DNA of 55,811 nt from Corynebacterium meitnerae (GCF_027570075.1 NZ_JAKMUS010000015.1:1-55811), one strand, 5' to 3'. Positions 17,977-30,280 are shown, counted from the first letter of the stretch. The notes: generated from the sequence alone by a model not told the origin. Program-made: numbers and translations.

Positions 17977-17997
17977 ACCCCGTCCTCGGAAAAACAA

Positions 17998-18019
17998 AAC
18001 CCGCACGTGAGTGCGGGTT
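17998..18019 (-). terminator. katA terminator
   Basis: Stem AACCCGCAC / GTGCGGGTT with a 4-nt loop; on the minus strand it is followed by TTGTTTTTCC. It lies 39 nt after the katA stop. Confidence 0.85.
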
Positions 18020-18057
18020 CTGCGTTTGGAGCTTGGGCGTGCGCTGAGGGCTAGGGG

Positions 18058-19620
18058 CTAGCCCTGCTCGGCGCGCTTGGCGGCCAGCACCTCGCGGAGC
18101 TTGGTCTCCAGGTCAGCGTCGACGTTGCCCCAGTAGGCGAAGGTGCGCTCCTCAACGTCCTCGTCCTTGATGGGCAGCATCTTGTTGGTCACGTTGTGGA
18201 TGAAGCGCTCGCGCTCACCATCGTCGAAAACCTCGCGGTAGAGGGTGCCTGCCTGGCCGAAGTCGTCGTCCTCAGCGTGCTTGACGTAGGCGGCGCGGAC
18301 CAGGTCGGTGCCGTGCGGATCCGGGTTGACGTAGAGGTCCTCAGCCTGGCCGTAGGTGGTGTGGTTGGAGGAGGAGTCCTCACCATTGTCCAGGTAGCCA
18401 GCGCCCTTGTCGGTTCGGTTCGGAGTGTAGTTCGGCTCGCCCTCGTTGTTGAAGAAGAACGCCATCGGGCCACGCTCAGCGTAGGTGTTCACCGGGACGA
18501 TCGGCTGGTTGACCGGCAGGTCCTTGTAGTTCGGTCCGATGCGGTAGCGGTGCTGGTCAGCGTAAGCAAAGACGCGGCCCTGCAGCATGCGGTCCGGGGA
18601 CAGGCCAACACCGGGGACGATGTTGGACGGATCAAGAGCCAGCTGCTCGATCTGAGCGTGGTAGTTCTTGGGGTTGCGGTTGAGGATGAAGTAGCCGACG
18701 TCGACAAGCGGGTAGTCCTTCTGCGACCAGGTCTTGGTCAGGTCGAACGGGTTGAAGCGGTAGTTCTCCGCGTCCTCGAACGGCATGATCTGGACCTTGA
18801 CGTCCCAGATCGGGTAGTCGCCGCGCTCGATGGCCTCGTAGAGGTCCTGGCGGTGGAAGTCAGCGTTCTCGCCGGCTACCTTGGCGGCCTCTTCGTCGGT
18901 GAAGCACTCCCAGCCCTGGCGGGTCTTGAAGTGGTACTTGATCCACACTGCGTCGCCTTCAGCGTTGACCCACTGGAAGGTGTGGGAGCCGAAGCCGTCC
19001 TGGTGGCGGGAGGTCTTCGGGGTTCCGCGGTCACCGAGGAGGTAGGTCACCTGGTGTGCGGACTCCGGGGTGCGGGTCCAGAAATCCCACTGCATTTCGT
19101 CGTTACGCAGACCGGATGCTGGCTCACGCTTCTGGGAGTGGATGAAGTCCGGGAACTTAACTGGGTCGCGCAGGAAGAACGTCGGGGTGTTGTTGCCCAC
19201 GATGTCGTAGTTGCCGTCCTCGGTCCAGAAACGCAGCGCGAAGCCGTGGACGTCGCGCCAGGTGTCCGGGGAGCCGGCCTCACCGGCGACGGTGGAGAAG
19301 CGAACAGCCATCGGGGTAACGGTGCCCGGCTGGAACAGCTTGGCCTTGGTGTACTTGGACACGTCTTCGGTGATGTGCAGCTCACCGAAAGCGCCGTGGC
19401 CCTTTGCGTGAGGGATGCGCTCCGGGACGTTCTCGCGGTTGAAGTGAGCAAGCTTTTCCACGAGGTGGATGTCATCCAGCAAGTTCGGCCCCTGCGGACC
19501 AGCAGTAATGGAAATGTTTTCGGATGCGACGGGCTGGCCGCCGAGGCGAGTGGTCTGGCCGTTGCCGGCAGGGCGCTCGCCCTTCTTCACAATGTCTTCT
19601 GCTGGGTTCTTGTCAGTCAT
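18058..19620 (-). CDS. katA: Haem catalase (small-subunit, clade 3 type)
   Basis: 520 aa cytoplasmic catalase that dismutates hydrogen peroxide. The distal His71 is in RIPHAKGHGAFGE, the catalytic Asn143 in VGNNTPTFFLRDP, and the haem-ligating Tyr353 with Arg349 in RMLQGRVFAYADQHRYR. The length matches small-subunit catalases; there is no flavodoxin-like C-terminal domain. A strong AAGGAGGG ribosome site precedes the ATG. It diverges from sigC across 177 bp, an arrangement known from other corynebacteria. A terminator follows. It looks fully functional. Confidence 0.97.
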   Translation of the reverse strand: MTDKNPAEDIVKKGERPAGNGQTTRLGGQPVASENISITAGPQGPNLLDDIHLVEKLAHFNRENVPERIPHAKGHGAFGELHITEDVSKYTKAKLFQPGTVTPMAVRFSTVAGEAGSPDTWRDVHGFALRFWTEDGNYDIVGNNTPTFFLRDPVKFPDFIHSQKREPASGLRNDEMQWDFWTRTPESAHQVTYLLGDRGTPKTSRHQDGFGSHTFQWVNAEGDAVWIKYHFKTRQGWECFTDEEAAKVAGENADFHRQDLYEAIERGDYPIWDVKVQIMPFEDAENYRFNPFDLTKTWSQKDYPLVDVGYFILNRNPKNYHAQIEQLALDPSNIVPGVGLSPDRMLQGRVFAYADQHRYRIGPNYKDLPVNQPIVPVNTYAERGPMAFFFNNEGEPNYTPNRTDKGAGYLDNGEDSSSNHTTYGQAEDLYVNPDPHGTDLVRAAYVKHAEDDDFGQAGTLYREVFDDGERERFIHNVTNKMLPIKDEDVEERTFAYWGNVDADLETKLREVLAAKRAEQG

Positions 19621-19797
19621 TGAGAAGCCCTCCTTATGTCTAGCGATTATCAGGTTTTACTTACCGGTCCGACCTTACGCATCCTTTAGGAACCTTCACG
19701 GTGAATGAGCTCACCACTCCCTGCCTGTTACCTGAATTTGCACTGAGAGCCACCCTCGCAGTGATTGGGCTTCCTGCTGGTAACGTCAGTCCTCGTG

Positions 19798-20337
19798 ATG
19801 AAGAGGGACGATGCCTACGTGACGGAGTTGGCGCTGCGCGCCGGCCGTGGCGATAAGCAGGCACTGTCTGAGTTCATTCGCGCAACGCAGGAGGATGTGT
19901 GGCGTCTGCTCGCGCACCTTGGGGGCAGGGAGCACGCGGATGATCTGACGCAGGAGACGTATCTGCGCGTGATGGGGTCGCTGCCCCGGTTTGCGGCGCG
20001 TTCGAGTGCGCGCACGTGGTTGCTCTCCCTGGCCCGTCGCACGTGGGTGGATTCAGTCCGCCACGACATGGCGCGCCCGCGCAAGGCGGCGGTTGAGTAT
20101 GACGATGTTGCCGCGCAGCAGCCAAGTCTCGATAACTCAAATACGTGGAGCGAAGTGCTTGATGCGCAATCGCTTCTCGACGCTCTCCCTGCCGAACGCA
20201 GAGAAGCCCTCATCCTCACCCAGGTCCTGGGCTATACGTATGAGGAGGCAGCGAAGATCGCTAACGTGCGCGTGGGCACGATCCGCTCACGCGTAGCCCG
20301 CGCTCGCCGAGATCTGGTGGCGGGCGCGGGCGATTGA
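19798..20337 (+). CDS. sigC: ECF-family RNA polymerase sigma factor SigC
   Basis: About 179 aa from the ATG at 19798; upstream in-frame starts give a non-conserved hydrophobic extension. There is no ribosome site, so translation may be leaderless. Sigma region 2 is at residues ~10-80 (DDLTQETYLRVMGSLPRF), region 4 at ~125-175 (LPAERREALILTQVLGYTYEEAAKI, VGTIRSRVARARRDL). Its position between katA and asd matches corynebacterial sigC. In C. glutamicum SigC activates the cytochrome bd and related respiratory genes when the aa3 pathway fails. No anti-sigma factor is encoded beside it, consistent with that assignment. Confidence 0.88.
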   Translation: MKRDDAYVTELALRAGRGDKQALSEFIRATQEDVWRLLAHLGGREHADDLTQETYLRVMGSLPRFAARSSARTWLLSLARRTWVDSVRHDMARPRKAAVEYDDVAAQQPSLDNSNTWSEVLDAQSLLDALPAERREALILTQVLGYTYEEAAKIANVRVGTIRSRVARARRDLVAGAGD

Positions 20338-20343
20338 AACTGT

Positions 20344-21402
<1,059 letters not shown>

Positions 21403-21414
21403 TCAAGGATGGGC

Positions 21415-21933
21415 TTAGCGCCCGGTCCCTGCGTACACCACGGCCGGCTCGTCACCGCCGAGGTCGAACTTCTCGTGGATCTCACGCGCGGCGTCCTCCA
21501 TGTCCGCGCGACGCACGACAGCGGTAATGCGGATCTCAGAGGTGTTCAACATGCCGATGTTGATGCCCTTGTCGCGCAGCGCCTCCGTGAAATCAGCGGT
21601 GACGCCCGGGTGGGACTTCATGCCGGCACCCACGAGGGAGACCTTGGCAATCTCATCGTTGTAGGTGACGTTCTGCCAACCCTCGCGCTTCACCAGGTCC
21701 TCGAGCAGCTTCATCCCGCGCGGGCCATCAGCAATGGGGAGGGTGAACGTGATGTCCGTGGTGTTGTCATGCAGCGAAGAGGTGTTCTGCAGGACCATGT
21801 CAATGTTGATCTCTGCATCAGCGAGCACGCGGAACACCTTCGCGGCCTCACCCGGCACGTCCGGGATACCAAGCACGGTGATCTTTGCCTCAGAGTCGTC
21901 GGTGGCCACACCAACCAGAACTGCTTCTTCCAC
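21415..21933 (-). CDS. lysC: Aspartate kinase beta subunit (internal in-frame start in lysC)
   Basis: Within lysC a GTG at codon 250 (21933..21931, product [12 protein letters not shown]) is preceded at ideal distance by GGAGGAT (complement of 21939-21945). The product of 172 residues contains only the two ACT domains and equals the known C. glutamicum LysC beta subunit, which joins the alpha chain as an alpha2beta2 enzyme. The internal start is seen directly; its use is inferred from the homologous gene. Confidence 0.75.
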   Translation of the reverse strand: MEEAVLVGVATDDSEAKITVLGIPDVPGEAAKVFRVLADAEINIDMVLQNTSSLHDNTTDITFTLPIADGPRGMKLLEDLVKREGWQNVTYNDEIAKVSLVGAGMKSHPGVTADFTEALRDKGINIGMLNTSEIRITAVVRRADMEDAAREIHEKFDLGGDEPAVVYAGTGR

Positions 21934-22680
21934 GGGGATATCCTCCATCGCTCCGGACACCAGCGTGCCGGGGTCGTTGCTGTAAGACGAGCGTACTCGC
22001 ATGGGAACATTGAATGCACGGGCGTATTCAACGCTGCGCAGGACAAGAATCTTCGAACCGGACGCGGCAAGTTCCAGCATCTCTTCGAAAGAAAGGTGAT
22101 CAAGCTTCTTCGCATCGGAGACAATGCGCGGGTCCGCGCTGTACACACCGTCGACGTCGGAGTAGATCTCACACACGTCAGCTTCCAGCGCTGCGGCCAG
22201 CGCCACGGCGGTCGTGTCAGAGCCACCGCGGCCCAGCGTGGTCACGTCGCGGGTATCGCGGTTCACACCCTGGAAACCGGCGACGATGGCGATCTTGCCT
22301 GCGTCGATAGCATCCTGCACGCGACCCGGCGTCACCTCAAGAATGCGGGCATTGCCGTGACGTTCGGTGGTGATCACGCCAGCCTGCGAGCCGGTAAAGG
22401 ACTGCACCGGCGCACCATAGGAGGCAATCGCCATAGCCACGAGGGAATTAGAAATACGCTCACCCGCGGTCAACAGCATGTCCATCTCACGCGGCGGCGG
22501 CGTCGGGTTCACCTGAGCCGCCAGATCGAGCAGCTCATCCGTCGTATCGCCCATCGCAGAGCAGACAACCACAACGTCATTGCCCGCTTTATGCGTATCG
22601 ACGATCCGTTTCGCCACCGCGCGAATCCTCTCCGCGCTCTCGAGAGAGGACCCGCCGTACTTCTGGACGATCAGTGCCAC
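21415..22680 (-). CDS. lysC: Aspartate kinase, alpha subunit
   Basis: 421 aa, the same length as C. glutamicum LysC. The kinase domain (residues 1-~245) opens with [12 protein letters not shown] and contains GFQGVN and [16 protein letters not shown]. Two ACT domains (about 262-340 and 345-421) bind lysine and threonine for concerted feedback inhibition. It phosphorylates aspartate, the first step to diaminopimelate and the aspartate-family amino acids. The beta subunit is made from an internal start. First gene of lysC-asd. Confidence 0.97.
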   Translation of the reverse strand: MALIVQKYGGSSLESAERIRAVAKRIVDTHKAGNDVVVVCSAMGDTTDELLDLAAQVNPTPPPREMDMLLTAGERISNSLVAMAIASYGAPVQSFTGSQAGVITTERHGNARILEVTPGRVQDAIDAGKIAIVAGFQGVNRDTRDVTTLGRGGSDTTAVALAAALEADVCEIYSDVDGVYSADPRIVSDAKKLDHLSFEEMLELAASGSKILVLRSVEYARAFNVPMRVRSSYSNDPGTLVSGAMEDIPVEEAVLVGVATDDSEAKITVLGIPDVPGEAAKVFRVLADAEINIDMVLQNTSSLHDNTTDITFTLPIADGPRGMKLLEDLVKREGWQNVTYNDEIAKVSLVGAGMKSHPGVTADFTEALRDKGINIGMLNTSEIRITAVVRRADMEDAAREIHEKFDLGGDEPAVVYAGTGR

Positions 22681-22832
22681 AGTTCGCCTTTCTTCTACCC
22701 CGGGTCATCCACCCGGACAATGTGCGGTACCCACTTTACGGGTAACCGCCTTAAGTTTTGCCCTCATACATTCACGGTGGGACCGAACAGGAAAAGAACA
22801 GTGCGGACTGTGGCTGCGAGGGAGTGCTCCCT

Positions 22833-24761
22833 TTACTCCTTAGGCTCCGCGGCCGGATCCTTTTCCTGATCCTTGGAGGAACCCTCCTTGCCGGTGGCCT
22901 TCATGATCTTGTACGAGGAGGTCTGCTCCTCGTAACCACACGCACGCATTGCAAGGTCACCCAGGGTGAGCGCCACAGCAATAGCACCGAGGGCACCAGC
23001 TGCTGCGCCGATCATCGGACCTGCCTGCGCTGCAGCGGCCTGAGCCTGCTCAGCAAGGCTGTTCGCGCGGCGGGAGCGGTCTGCGTCGTGGATGCCGAAG
23101 GTGCGCTGGGCTTCGTCGTTAATTGCACGCATTGCTTCATTGAGCTGCGCGTGAACGTGCTCGAAGCCCGGGATCTGCACCTGGGACAGGATGCCCAGCG
23201 GGATCAGGAGAAGCAGCGGAGCGGTCAGGCCCACGATGGACGCGATGCACTTACCGTCGACGCTCGAGCCTTCACCAGCCTGGCCCTTGCCGCTACTGAG
23301 CTGGTTACCGCTGCTCAGCGAGCTGTTGTTGGTGATGTTGATGACCTTGGAGTACTGCTTGCCACCCACCTGGTAGTTCAGGGTGATGTTGCCGGTGACC
23401 GGCTTGCCGTCGGTGGTGGTGATGATCCAGGTGCCATCCGGACGCTGCTCGATCTTGTAGCCGCTCTCCTTGATCGACACGTTGGTCACGTTGTTGATGT
23501 TGAAGATGACAACGACGGAGCCGTCAGGCTGCTTCTCAAGGGTGAAGTCACACTTCTGCACCAGGATTCCCGCCTGGTCGCAGCCGTCTTCCTTCATTCC
23601 GTAACCCGCGACGAAGTAGAGAACTGACAGGGCCTGATTGAGGGTGAATTGTTCCGCGTACTGCTTGCCGAGGCTCTGGCGCGCAGCCACATCCGCACCG
23701 ATTCGGTCAAGAACCTCACGGCCTTCAGCAACAGACAGATCCGTGGTCACGCTGCACTGCGACGCACCATTGAGGCCGTGCTTGGTGTGCTGACGGGAAA
23801 CACGCTCCGTGACATCCTGGTCAGTCAGGGAGTACTCCGGCAGTGGGCTTTCGATGCGGCCCCAGGGGTATTCAGCAAGGCTCAGGCAGCCCTCTTCTTT
23901 GGAACCAGCACCTGCTGCCTCCTGGGAGCACTTCCAGAAGACATCGCGCACGCGAATCGGCAGATACGCCTTCTCGCTCTTGGTGGTCACAGTGCCCTTC
24001 AGCTTCAGCGTGGTGATACCCGGGCGGGGCGCGGTGCCAAACACAAGGACGTCGTAAGGCATGTCACGGCGCATCGTGCCGATGCTGATGTTGTACAGCA
24101 CTGAAGTGTCATTGCTAGTGGTATGCGACGAGATCACGTCGACCTGGCCAGTCTTCCCCTCCAGTGAGCGGTAGTGCTCAACTTCCTTGAAAAGCTCCTC
24201 CGCGGTCAGGCGAGTGGCGTAGAACTTCCCTGGTTCGTCCACATACGTGTCAACGTACGGGTCAACGTTGCCGCCTGAGTAATCAGGCGTCCAGCCCATC
24301 GTCGGCTCCGTGGGCTTTTCTGTCGCCTCGGAATCGTCTTCCTCGGTGATCTCACCAAAGGTGGCGTCCTTCAGCGGGACTTCCTTGTTCACCTGCTCAA
24401 CTGCTACGCCGCCGCTGGGCGTGTCTTTGATATCTCCCTGCGCGGGAACAGAAACGAGCTCGAGCTTCACGTCCTCCAGGACGGAGGGGAAAGCAACCGC
24501 GCGACCACGTGCGGTTTGGCCATGGTCAGAGGAAAGGACACCGTTGTTGAACTGGAGGGTGTACTCCACCTCGACCTTGTCGCCGACTTTCTTGAAGCAC
24601 TCGACGTCCTTGCCGTTGCAGTTCACGCCGCCGGAGTTGCCGGGGTTGTGAATGCTGTCGTTATTTGGCAGGTTCGCGTTCGCGTTCGGTGCTGCAGTGA
24701 GGCACATTGCCGCGGTGGTCACCGCTACGACGGCGGCTTTCAATGCCCGTTTCATATTCAT
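22833..24761 (-). CDS. Secreted, C-terminally membrane-anchored surface protein (paralogue 1)
   Basis: 642 aa. A Sec signal peptide (KRALKAAVVAVTTAAMCLTAAPNANA) is followed by an extracellular region starting VNCNGKDVECFKKVGDKVEVEYTLQF and SSDHGQTARGRA. A second conserved block surrounds MPYDVLVFGTAPRPGITTLKLKGT and WKCSQEA. Residues ~440-520 are an extra beta-rich module (GSVVVIFNINNVTNVSI) that the neighbouring paralogue lacks. The C-terminus has two hydrophobic segments (LTAPLLLLIPLGIL and AAAGALGAIAVALTLGDLAMRA) and a charged tail. There are several paired Cys. No LPxTG signal. I do not recognise a named family; a cell-envelope role is inferred. It lies 110 bp after the paralogue at 24872-26557. 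Confidence 0.8.
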   Translation of the reverse strand: MNMKRALKAAVVAVTTAAMCLTAAPNANANLPNNDSIHNPGNSGGVNCNGKDVECFKKVGDKVEVEYTLQFNNGVLSSDHGQTARGRAVAFPSVLEDVKLELVSVPAQGDIKDTPSGGVAVEQVNKEVPLKDATFGEITEEDDSEATEKPTEPTMGWTPDYSGGNVDPYVDTYVDEPGKFYATRLTAEELFKEVEHYRSLEGKTGQVDVISSHTTSNDTSVLYNISIGTMRRDMPYDVLVFGTAPRPGITTLKLKGTVTTKSEKAYLPIRVRDVFWKCSQEAAGAGSKEEGCLSLAEYPWGRIESPLPEYSLTDQDVTERVSRQHTKHGLNGASQCSVTTDLSVAEGREVLDRIGADVAARQSLGKQYAEQFTLNQALSVLYFVAGYGMKEDGCDQAGILVQKCDFTLEKQPDGSVVVIFNINNVTNVSIKESGYKIEQRPDGTWIITTTDGKPVTGNITLNYQVGGKQYSKVINITNNSSLSSGNQLSSGKGQAGEGSSVDGKCIASIVGLTAPLLLLIPLGILSQVQIPGFEHVHAQLNEAMRAINDEAQRTFGIHDADRSRRANSLAEQAQAAAAQAGPMIGAAAGALGAIAVALTLGDLAMRACGYEEQTSSYKIMKATGKEGSSKDQEKDPAAEPKE

Positions 24762-24871
24762 ATGTGGTTGCTCCTCGCACGTTCAGTAATTGACAAGAAA
24801 ACAACCTAGCAAATATCCACCTACTTGTCAGCTAATAGACAGGCGAACCAAAGGCGTTTCAAATGAAAGCT

Positions 24872-26557
24872 TTACGACGACCCATCCTTCCGGGACGAAG
24901 CCCCCGGCGTATTCAACTCACACGCCTTGGACAGCTCGGTACCCGCCACAATGGCCACCGCGATAGCGCCCAGAACGCCCACAGCAATACCGATGAGCGG
25001 AGCGATTCGGGCCGCTTGCTCGCCAGCGTTATTGGCTACCTGGTAGAAGTTGCCCGGGTTGATGCCCACGCCGTTAAGGAATTCGCCCTGAGCAATGCGG
25101 AGTGCGGAATCGAGCTGCTGATCGAGCTTGTCAAAACCCGGCGCGCGAAGAGCGGACATGACACCAAGCGGGATGAGCAGCAGCATCGGAAGCGTGACAC
25201 CGGCAATAGCGGCACCACATGGGCTCTTTATGGAGCTGCCGTCAGCCACAAAGTCGCACTTCTGGATGAGGACACCACTTTGGTCACACCCATCGTCCTC
25301 GACACCGTAACCGGCAACGTGATACTGGACGTCCGGGTTGTTCTTCAACGTGAAAACACTGGCATAAGCCTCGCCGAATCCGCTATACGTTCCCTCATAG
25401 ATCGGTTCTACGGAAGGACCGTGGAACTTGAACGGAAGGGGTCGCGGCACGAGGTCCGCACCCAAACGATCCAGGACAGGCCGACCTTCTGTCAGGGACA
25501 AGTCCTCATTGACGGAACAGTTATAGCCATTCAGTCCATGCGGTGTGGAGTTTTCAATATTCGCCTGCGTCACTACCTGATCGTCGAGCGAGTAACGCGG
25601 CAAACGGCTTTCAATCCGGCCCCAGGCGTACTCAGCGAGCGACTGGCAGCCTTCCTCATAGCTGCCCGGGCCGCCACCTTCCTGAGAACACTTCCAGTAG
25701 GAATCGCGCACACGGATAGGCAGATAGGCCTGCTCCGATTTCGTCTTCACAGTGCCGCTCAGCTTCAAGGTAGTGATGCCGGGGCGGGGCACGGCGTTCA
25801 TGGCAATGATGTCGTAGGGATACTTACGCTCCATCACGCCGATCGAGATATTGGCCAGCGGCCCTTCATCCCAGTAGTGCTCTTTTGTCCCGAAATCCAT
25901 CCCGTTCAAACCGACAACATCGAGCTCTTCAACTCCGGCTGGATCCTCAACGGCAAGACCGAAACGATTATCAGCGGCTTTGAAAAAGTCCTCGCCCACG
26001 TAGCGTTCAACATCAATTTCGTCACCGGTAGACAGCACTGTGCGCTGCTTTTCTTCAGCAAAGTTGGGATCTTCCGGGTCGCGCCAATCCCAGTAATCAG
26101 AATCCTCAGCGTCAGGGCCATATTCCAAGGTTCGAATATTCAGCTCTTCATTGAGAACAATCGGCTCAATGCCACCCTCAGGGGTCATCTGATAGAAGCT
26201 CTCATCGGCCGGGTAGCCAATCTCCCCGTCTTCCTGAGGAAAAGTAGGAACGGATACGACTTCAAGCTCGACGTTCTCAATGACAGAAGGAATCGCAATC
26301 GCTTTCCCGCGAGCGGTCTGCCCGTGATCGCTCGAGGACACACCGTTGCTGAACTGAATGGTGTACTCCACGCGGACCTCATCACCAACCTCCTTGAAGC
26401 ACTGGACGTCGCGGCCATTACAAAAAGCCAAACCAGAGTTGGTGAGGTTCGAAATATTGCCATCGGTCAGCGCCTGCGCCACAGAAACGGAAGACGCGCA
26501 CATTGCTACCGACGTCACCGCAGCAACAATCCGCCTAAACAGTTGAGAGGAACGCAC
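24872..26557 (-). CDS. Secreted, C-terminally membrane-anchored surface protein (paralogue 2)
   Basis: About 561 aa from a GTG at 26557 preceded by AGAAGGAT; an in-frame ATG at 26581 is the alternative. The signal peptide is RIVAAVTSVAMCASSVSVAQA. It aligns with the next gene across its length: FCNGRDVQCFKEVGDEVRVE, SSDHGQTARGKAIAIPSV, YDIIAMNAVPRPGITTLKL, SYWKCSQEGGG, CDQSGVLIQKCDF and the C-terminal pair of hydrophobic helices (GVTLPMLLLIPLGVM, GVLGAIAVAIVAG). It lacks the inserted beta module after CDF. The tandem pair suggests duplication and divergence of a surface protein. Function unknown. Confidence 0.8.
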   Translation of the reverse strand: MRSSQLFRRIVAAVTSVAMCASSVSVAQALTDGNISNLTNSGLAFCNGRDVQCFKEVGDEVRVEYTIQFSNGVSSSDHGQTARGKAIAIPSVIENVELEVVSVPTFPQEDGEIGYPADESFYQMTPEGGIEPIVLNEELNIRTLEYGPDAEDSDYWDWRDPEDPNFAEEKQRTVLSTGDEIDVERYVGEDFFKAADNRFGLAVEDPAGVEELDVVGLNGMDFGTKEHYWDEGPLANISIGVMERKYPYDIIAMNAVPRPGITTLKLSGTVKTKSEQAYLPIRVRDSYWKCSQEGGGPGSYEEGCQSLAEYAWGRIESRLPRYSLDDQVVTQANIENSTPHGLNGYNCSVNEDLSLTEGRPVLDRLGADLVPRPLPFKFHGPSVEPIYEGTYSGFGEAYASVFTLKNNPDVQYHVAGYGVEDDGCDQSGVLIQKCDFVADGSSIKSPCGAAIAGVTLPMLLLIPLGVMSALRAPGFDKLDQQLDSALRIAQGEFLNGVGINPGNFYQVANNAGEQAARIAPLIGIAVGVLGAIAVAIVAGTELSKACELNTPGASSRKDGSS

Positions 26558-26726
26558 GTGAAATCCTTCTAAATCAATCATCCCAAAGCATTGTCACGTG
26601 AATATTTGAGCTGAATCCCAAAGTTTTCCCACGCGCATTGCAGCTTGCGCCAAGCTTATGCCGGGAAGGATTCCATGGCAATTGACTGGCAGCGCTTCAG
26701 CCGTGAAGCGGTCATCGTTGAGTACC

Positions 26727-27584
26727 ATGCTGTCCGTGCACAACAACACCCTCGCCATAGTCTTCGCGCTTCTCTCGGCGCTGACTATCGCAATTGGAAC
26801 GGTGTGGCGCCACCAGATTGTGCTGCGCCACAACGCGGAGCACGAAAACTCCGTGGGTGCCATCGGGGCCATCAAGCGCCCAGTGTGGTGGCTGTCCCTG
26901 TCTTTGGCGTGGGTTGCATATGGCTTTCAGGCAGTAGCGCTGGGTTTTGGCACGCTCCTTGTCGTGCAGCCAGTGCTGGTGCTGTCGCTGCTCATGACCT
27001 TGGTGCTGGCGGCCCGGGTGAACAAACGGCGGATGGAACTCGACGAATCCTTCTGGGCCACCGTGCTCACCATCGCGGTGGGCGTGCTGGTCATCCTTGG
27101 CCGGCCTGAGCCGGGAACCCGCATGGCAGCGGGGAAGGAATGGCTCCTCGCCGTGGGGTGTGGGGTGGCGGCGATGGGGGTGACTGTGATCGTCGCAAAG
27201 CGACAAAGCTCTGTTTTTCGCGCATTCCTTTTGGGCGCGGTGTGCGGCGCGATCTTTGGCTACCTAGCCGTGTTTTCCAAAACGACGGTCGACGCTTTTG
27301 TGCGCGGCGGCCTGGCCGAAATGACCACGACGTGGCCACTGTATGCGCTGCTCGCAGCAGCTGTGGTGGGCACGATCGTGCAGCAATACGCGTTCGGCGC
27401 GGGCGATCTCTCCCAGTCTCTGCCCGCGATGAAGATCTTCGAGCCGCTACTCGCGTACACCCTCGGCATGGCGCTGTTGGGCGAAAAATTTACCGTCACC
27501 ACCATGTGGGGCTGGGCCCTCATGGCAGTGGCGGTAGTGGCGATGTTTACTGCGACCTATTTCCTGTCGCGGAAATCGATCTAG
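26727..27584 (+). CDS. DMT-family (EamA-like) membrane transporter
   Basis: About 285 aa from the ATG at 26727; the longer upstream frame has no ribosome site and a non-hydrophobic start. Nine to ten membrane helices in two repeats, opening LAIVFALLSALTIAIGTVWRH and including VVQPVLVLSLLMTLVLAAR and FEPLLAYTLGMALLGEKF, the Pro- and Glu-containing helices usual for drug/metabolite transporters. Substrate unknown. It diverges from the surface-protein pair and converges with the DUF2871 gene, 3 bp between stops. Confidence 0.8.
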   Translation: MLSVHNNTLAIVFALLSALTIAIGTVWRHQIVLRHNAEHENSVGAIGAIKRPVWWLSLSLAWVAYGFQAVALGFGTLLVVQPVLVLSLLMTLVLAARVNKRRMELDESFWATVLTIAVGVLVILGRPEPGTRMAAGKEWLLAVGCGVAAMGVTVIVAKRQSSVFRAFLLGAVCGAIFGYLAVFSKTTVDAFVRGGLAEMTTTWPLYALLAAAVVGTIVQQYAFGAGDLSQSLPAMKIFEPLLAYTLGMALLGEKFTVTTMWGWALMAVAVVAMFTATYFLSRKSI

Positions 27585-27587
27585 CGC

Positions 27588-28031
27588 TTAGGCGTTGACC
27601 TTTTCGGCGTTAGCCGGAACCGGGTCCTTGATTGCGCGACCCAAAGCAACCATGAAGCAGGCCAGACCGACAGTGATGGAGATGTGTCCCAGGCCGGCGA
27701 TACCGGACATCATGGCGTTGCCCTCCATGTTGAGCACCGTCAGGCTGCCGCGCCAGAGCATCATGCCAACGGTCACCACAACGCCGATGTTGTAGAACCA
27801 GAAGAAGCTGGTGAACAGCTTGCTAGAGCGGGAGACCGCGAAGTTTTTCTCCAGCAGCAGGAAGATCAGGAAGGCGAAGAAGCCCAGCATCAGCAGGTGA
27901 GTGTGGGTCACGCCAAGCTGGCTGAACTGACCCTCGGTGAAGCCCTGGCTCCTGGTGAATTCACGGTAGAAAACGCCAGAGGCAAGGCCCAGGATTAAAT
28001 ACGCAACTGCTGCTTGGTACAGGGACTTCAT
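27588..28031 (-). CDS. DUF2871 membrane protein
   Basis: 147 aa, four membrane helices: AAVAYLILGLASGVFYREF, THTHLLMLGFFAFLIFLLLEK, WFYNIGVVVTVGMMLWRG and a last helix with SITVGLACFMVALGRA. The histidines in GVTHTHLLMLG and in GLGHISI are characteristic of DUF2871, which resembles a fragment of the haem-copper oxidase fold (NorB/CcoN-like). Whether it binds haem is unknown. Confidence 0.85.
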   Translation of the reverse strand: MKSLYQAAVAYLILGLASGVFYREFTRSQGFTEGQFSQLGVTHTHLLMLGFFAFLIFLLLEKNFAVSRSSKLFTSFFWFYNIGVVVTVGMMLWRGSLTVLNMEGNAMMSGIAGLGHISITVGLACFMVALGRAIKDPVPANAEKVNA

Positions 28032-28200
28032 GGGAAAACTCCTTCTCAGCCGAGGTGCAGCTGAATGAAATAAACGACATACGAACTTGTCAATGCAAGC
28101 CCCACCCTATCCGCCTTAAGAATATCGCTCAAAAGATGTAGTTCCCCCTAATCTGTGCAAGATGCTTGCGCACGCCCTCTTCTTGGCTACGATGTGAACC

Positions 28201-28278
28201 ATGTCATCGGCTACCGCACAGCGTGTGGCAGCTCTCCATCGAGGAGCTGTCCTACTTCTAAGCCGCGGCGGGTTCTAG
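28201..28278 (+). CDS. leuL: leuA leader peptide
   Basis: 25-codon frame ATG (28201) to TAG (28278). It contains CTC early and then three consecutive leucine codons CTA-CTT-CTA (product AVLLLSRGGF at the end); CTA is rare in this sequence. A strong terminator follows at 28291. This is the classical layout of ribosome-mediated attenuation in front of actinobacterial leuA. GATGTGAACC precedes the ATG, so the leader may be translated without a good ribosome site. Confidence 0.85.
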   Translation: MSSATAQRVAALHRGAVLLLSRGGF

Positions 28279-28290
28279 GCCATTTTCTTC

Positions 28291-28342
28291 ACGGCCGGCA
28301 CCCCGTCGCGGAGTTTGTCATGCCGGCCGTATTTCTCTTTTC
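28291..28342 (+). terminator. leuA attenuator terminator
   Basis: Perfect 10-bp stem ACGGCCGGCA (28291-28300) / TGCCGGCCGT (28321-28330) followed by ATTTCTCTTTTC. It starts 12 nt after the leader stop and ends 29 nt before the leuA start. When leucyl-tRNA is scarce, a ribosome stalled at the Leu codons would let an alternative fold form and transcription continue. The antiterminator pairing itself I did not resolve. Confidence 0.8.
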
Positions 28343-28361
28343 ACCCGTGATTTTCTTTTAA

Positions 28362-30209
<1,848 letters not shown>

Positions 30210-30280
30210 GTTTCCCCGACTAGGCTCTTTCTCTAGAAAGGGTTTACTGGTTTTTGGTTTCACACGGATCGGAGGGGCGC

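Noticed and set aside
18196..19623. 475-codon open frame antisense to katA
   Set aside because: Complement of an intact catalase; Val-rich composition without family motifs.
21409..22869. 486-codon open frame antisense to lysC
   Set aside because: Complement of an intact aspartate kinase.
24863..26572. 569-codon open frame antisense to the second secreted protein
   Set aside because: The minus-strand product has a signal peptide, paired cysteines and a paralogue next door; the plus-strand frame has none of these.
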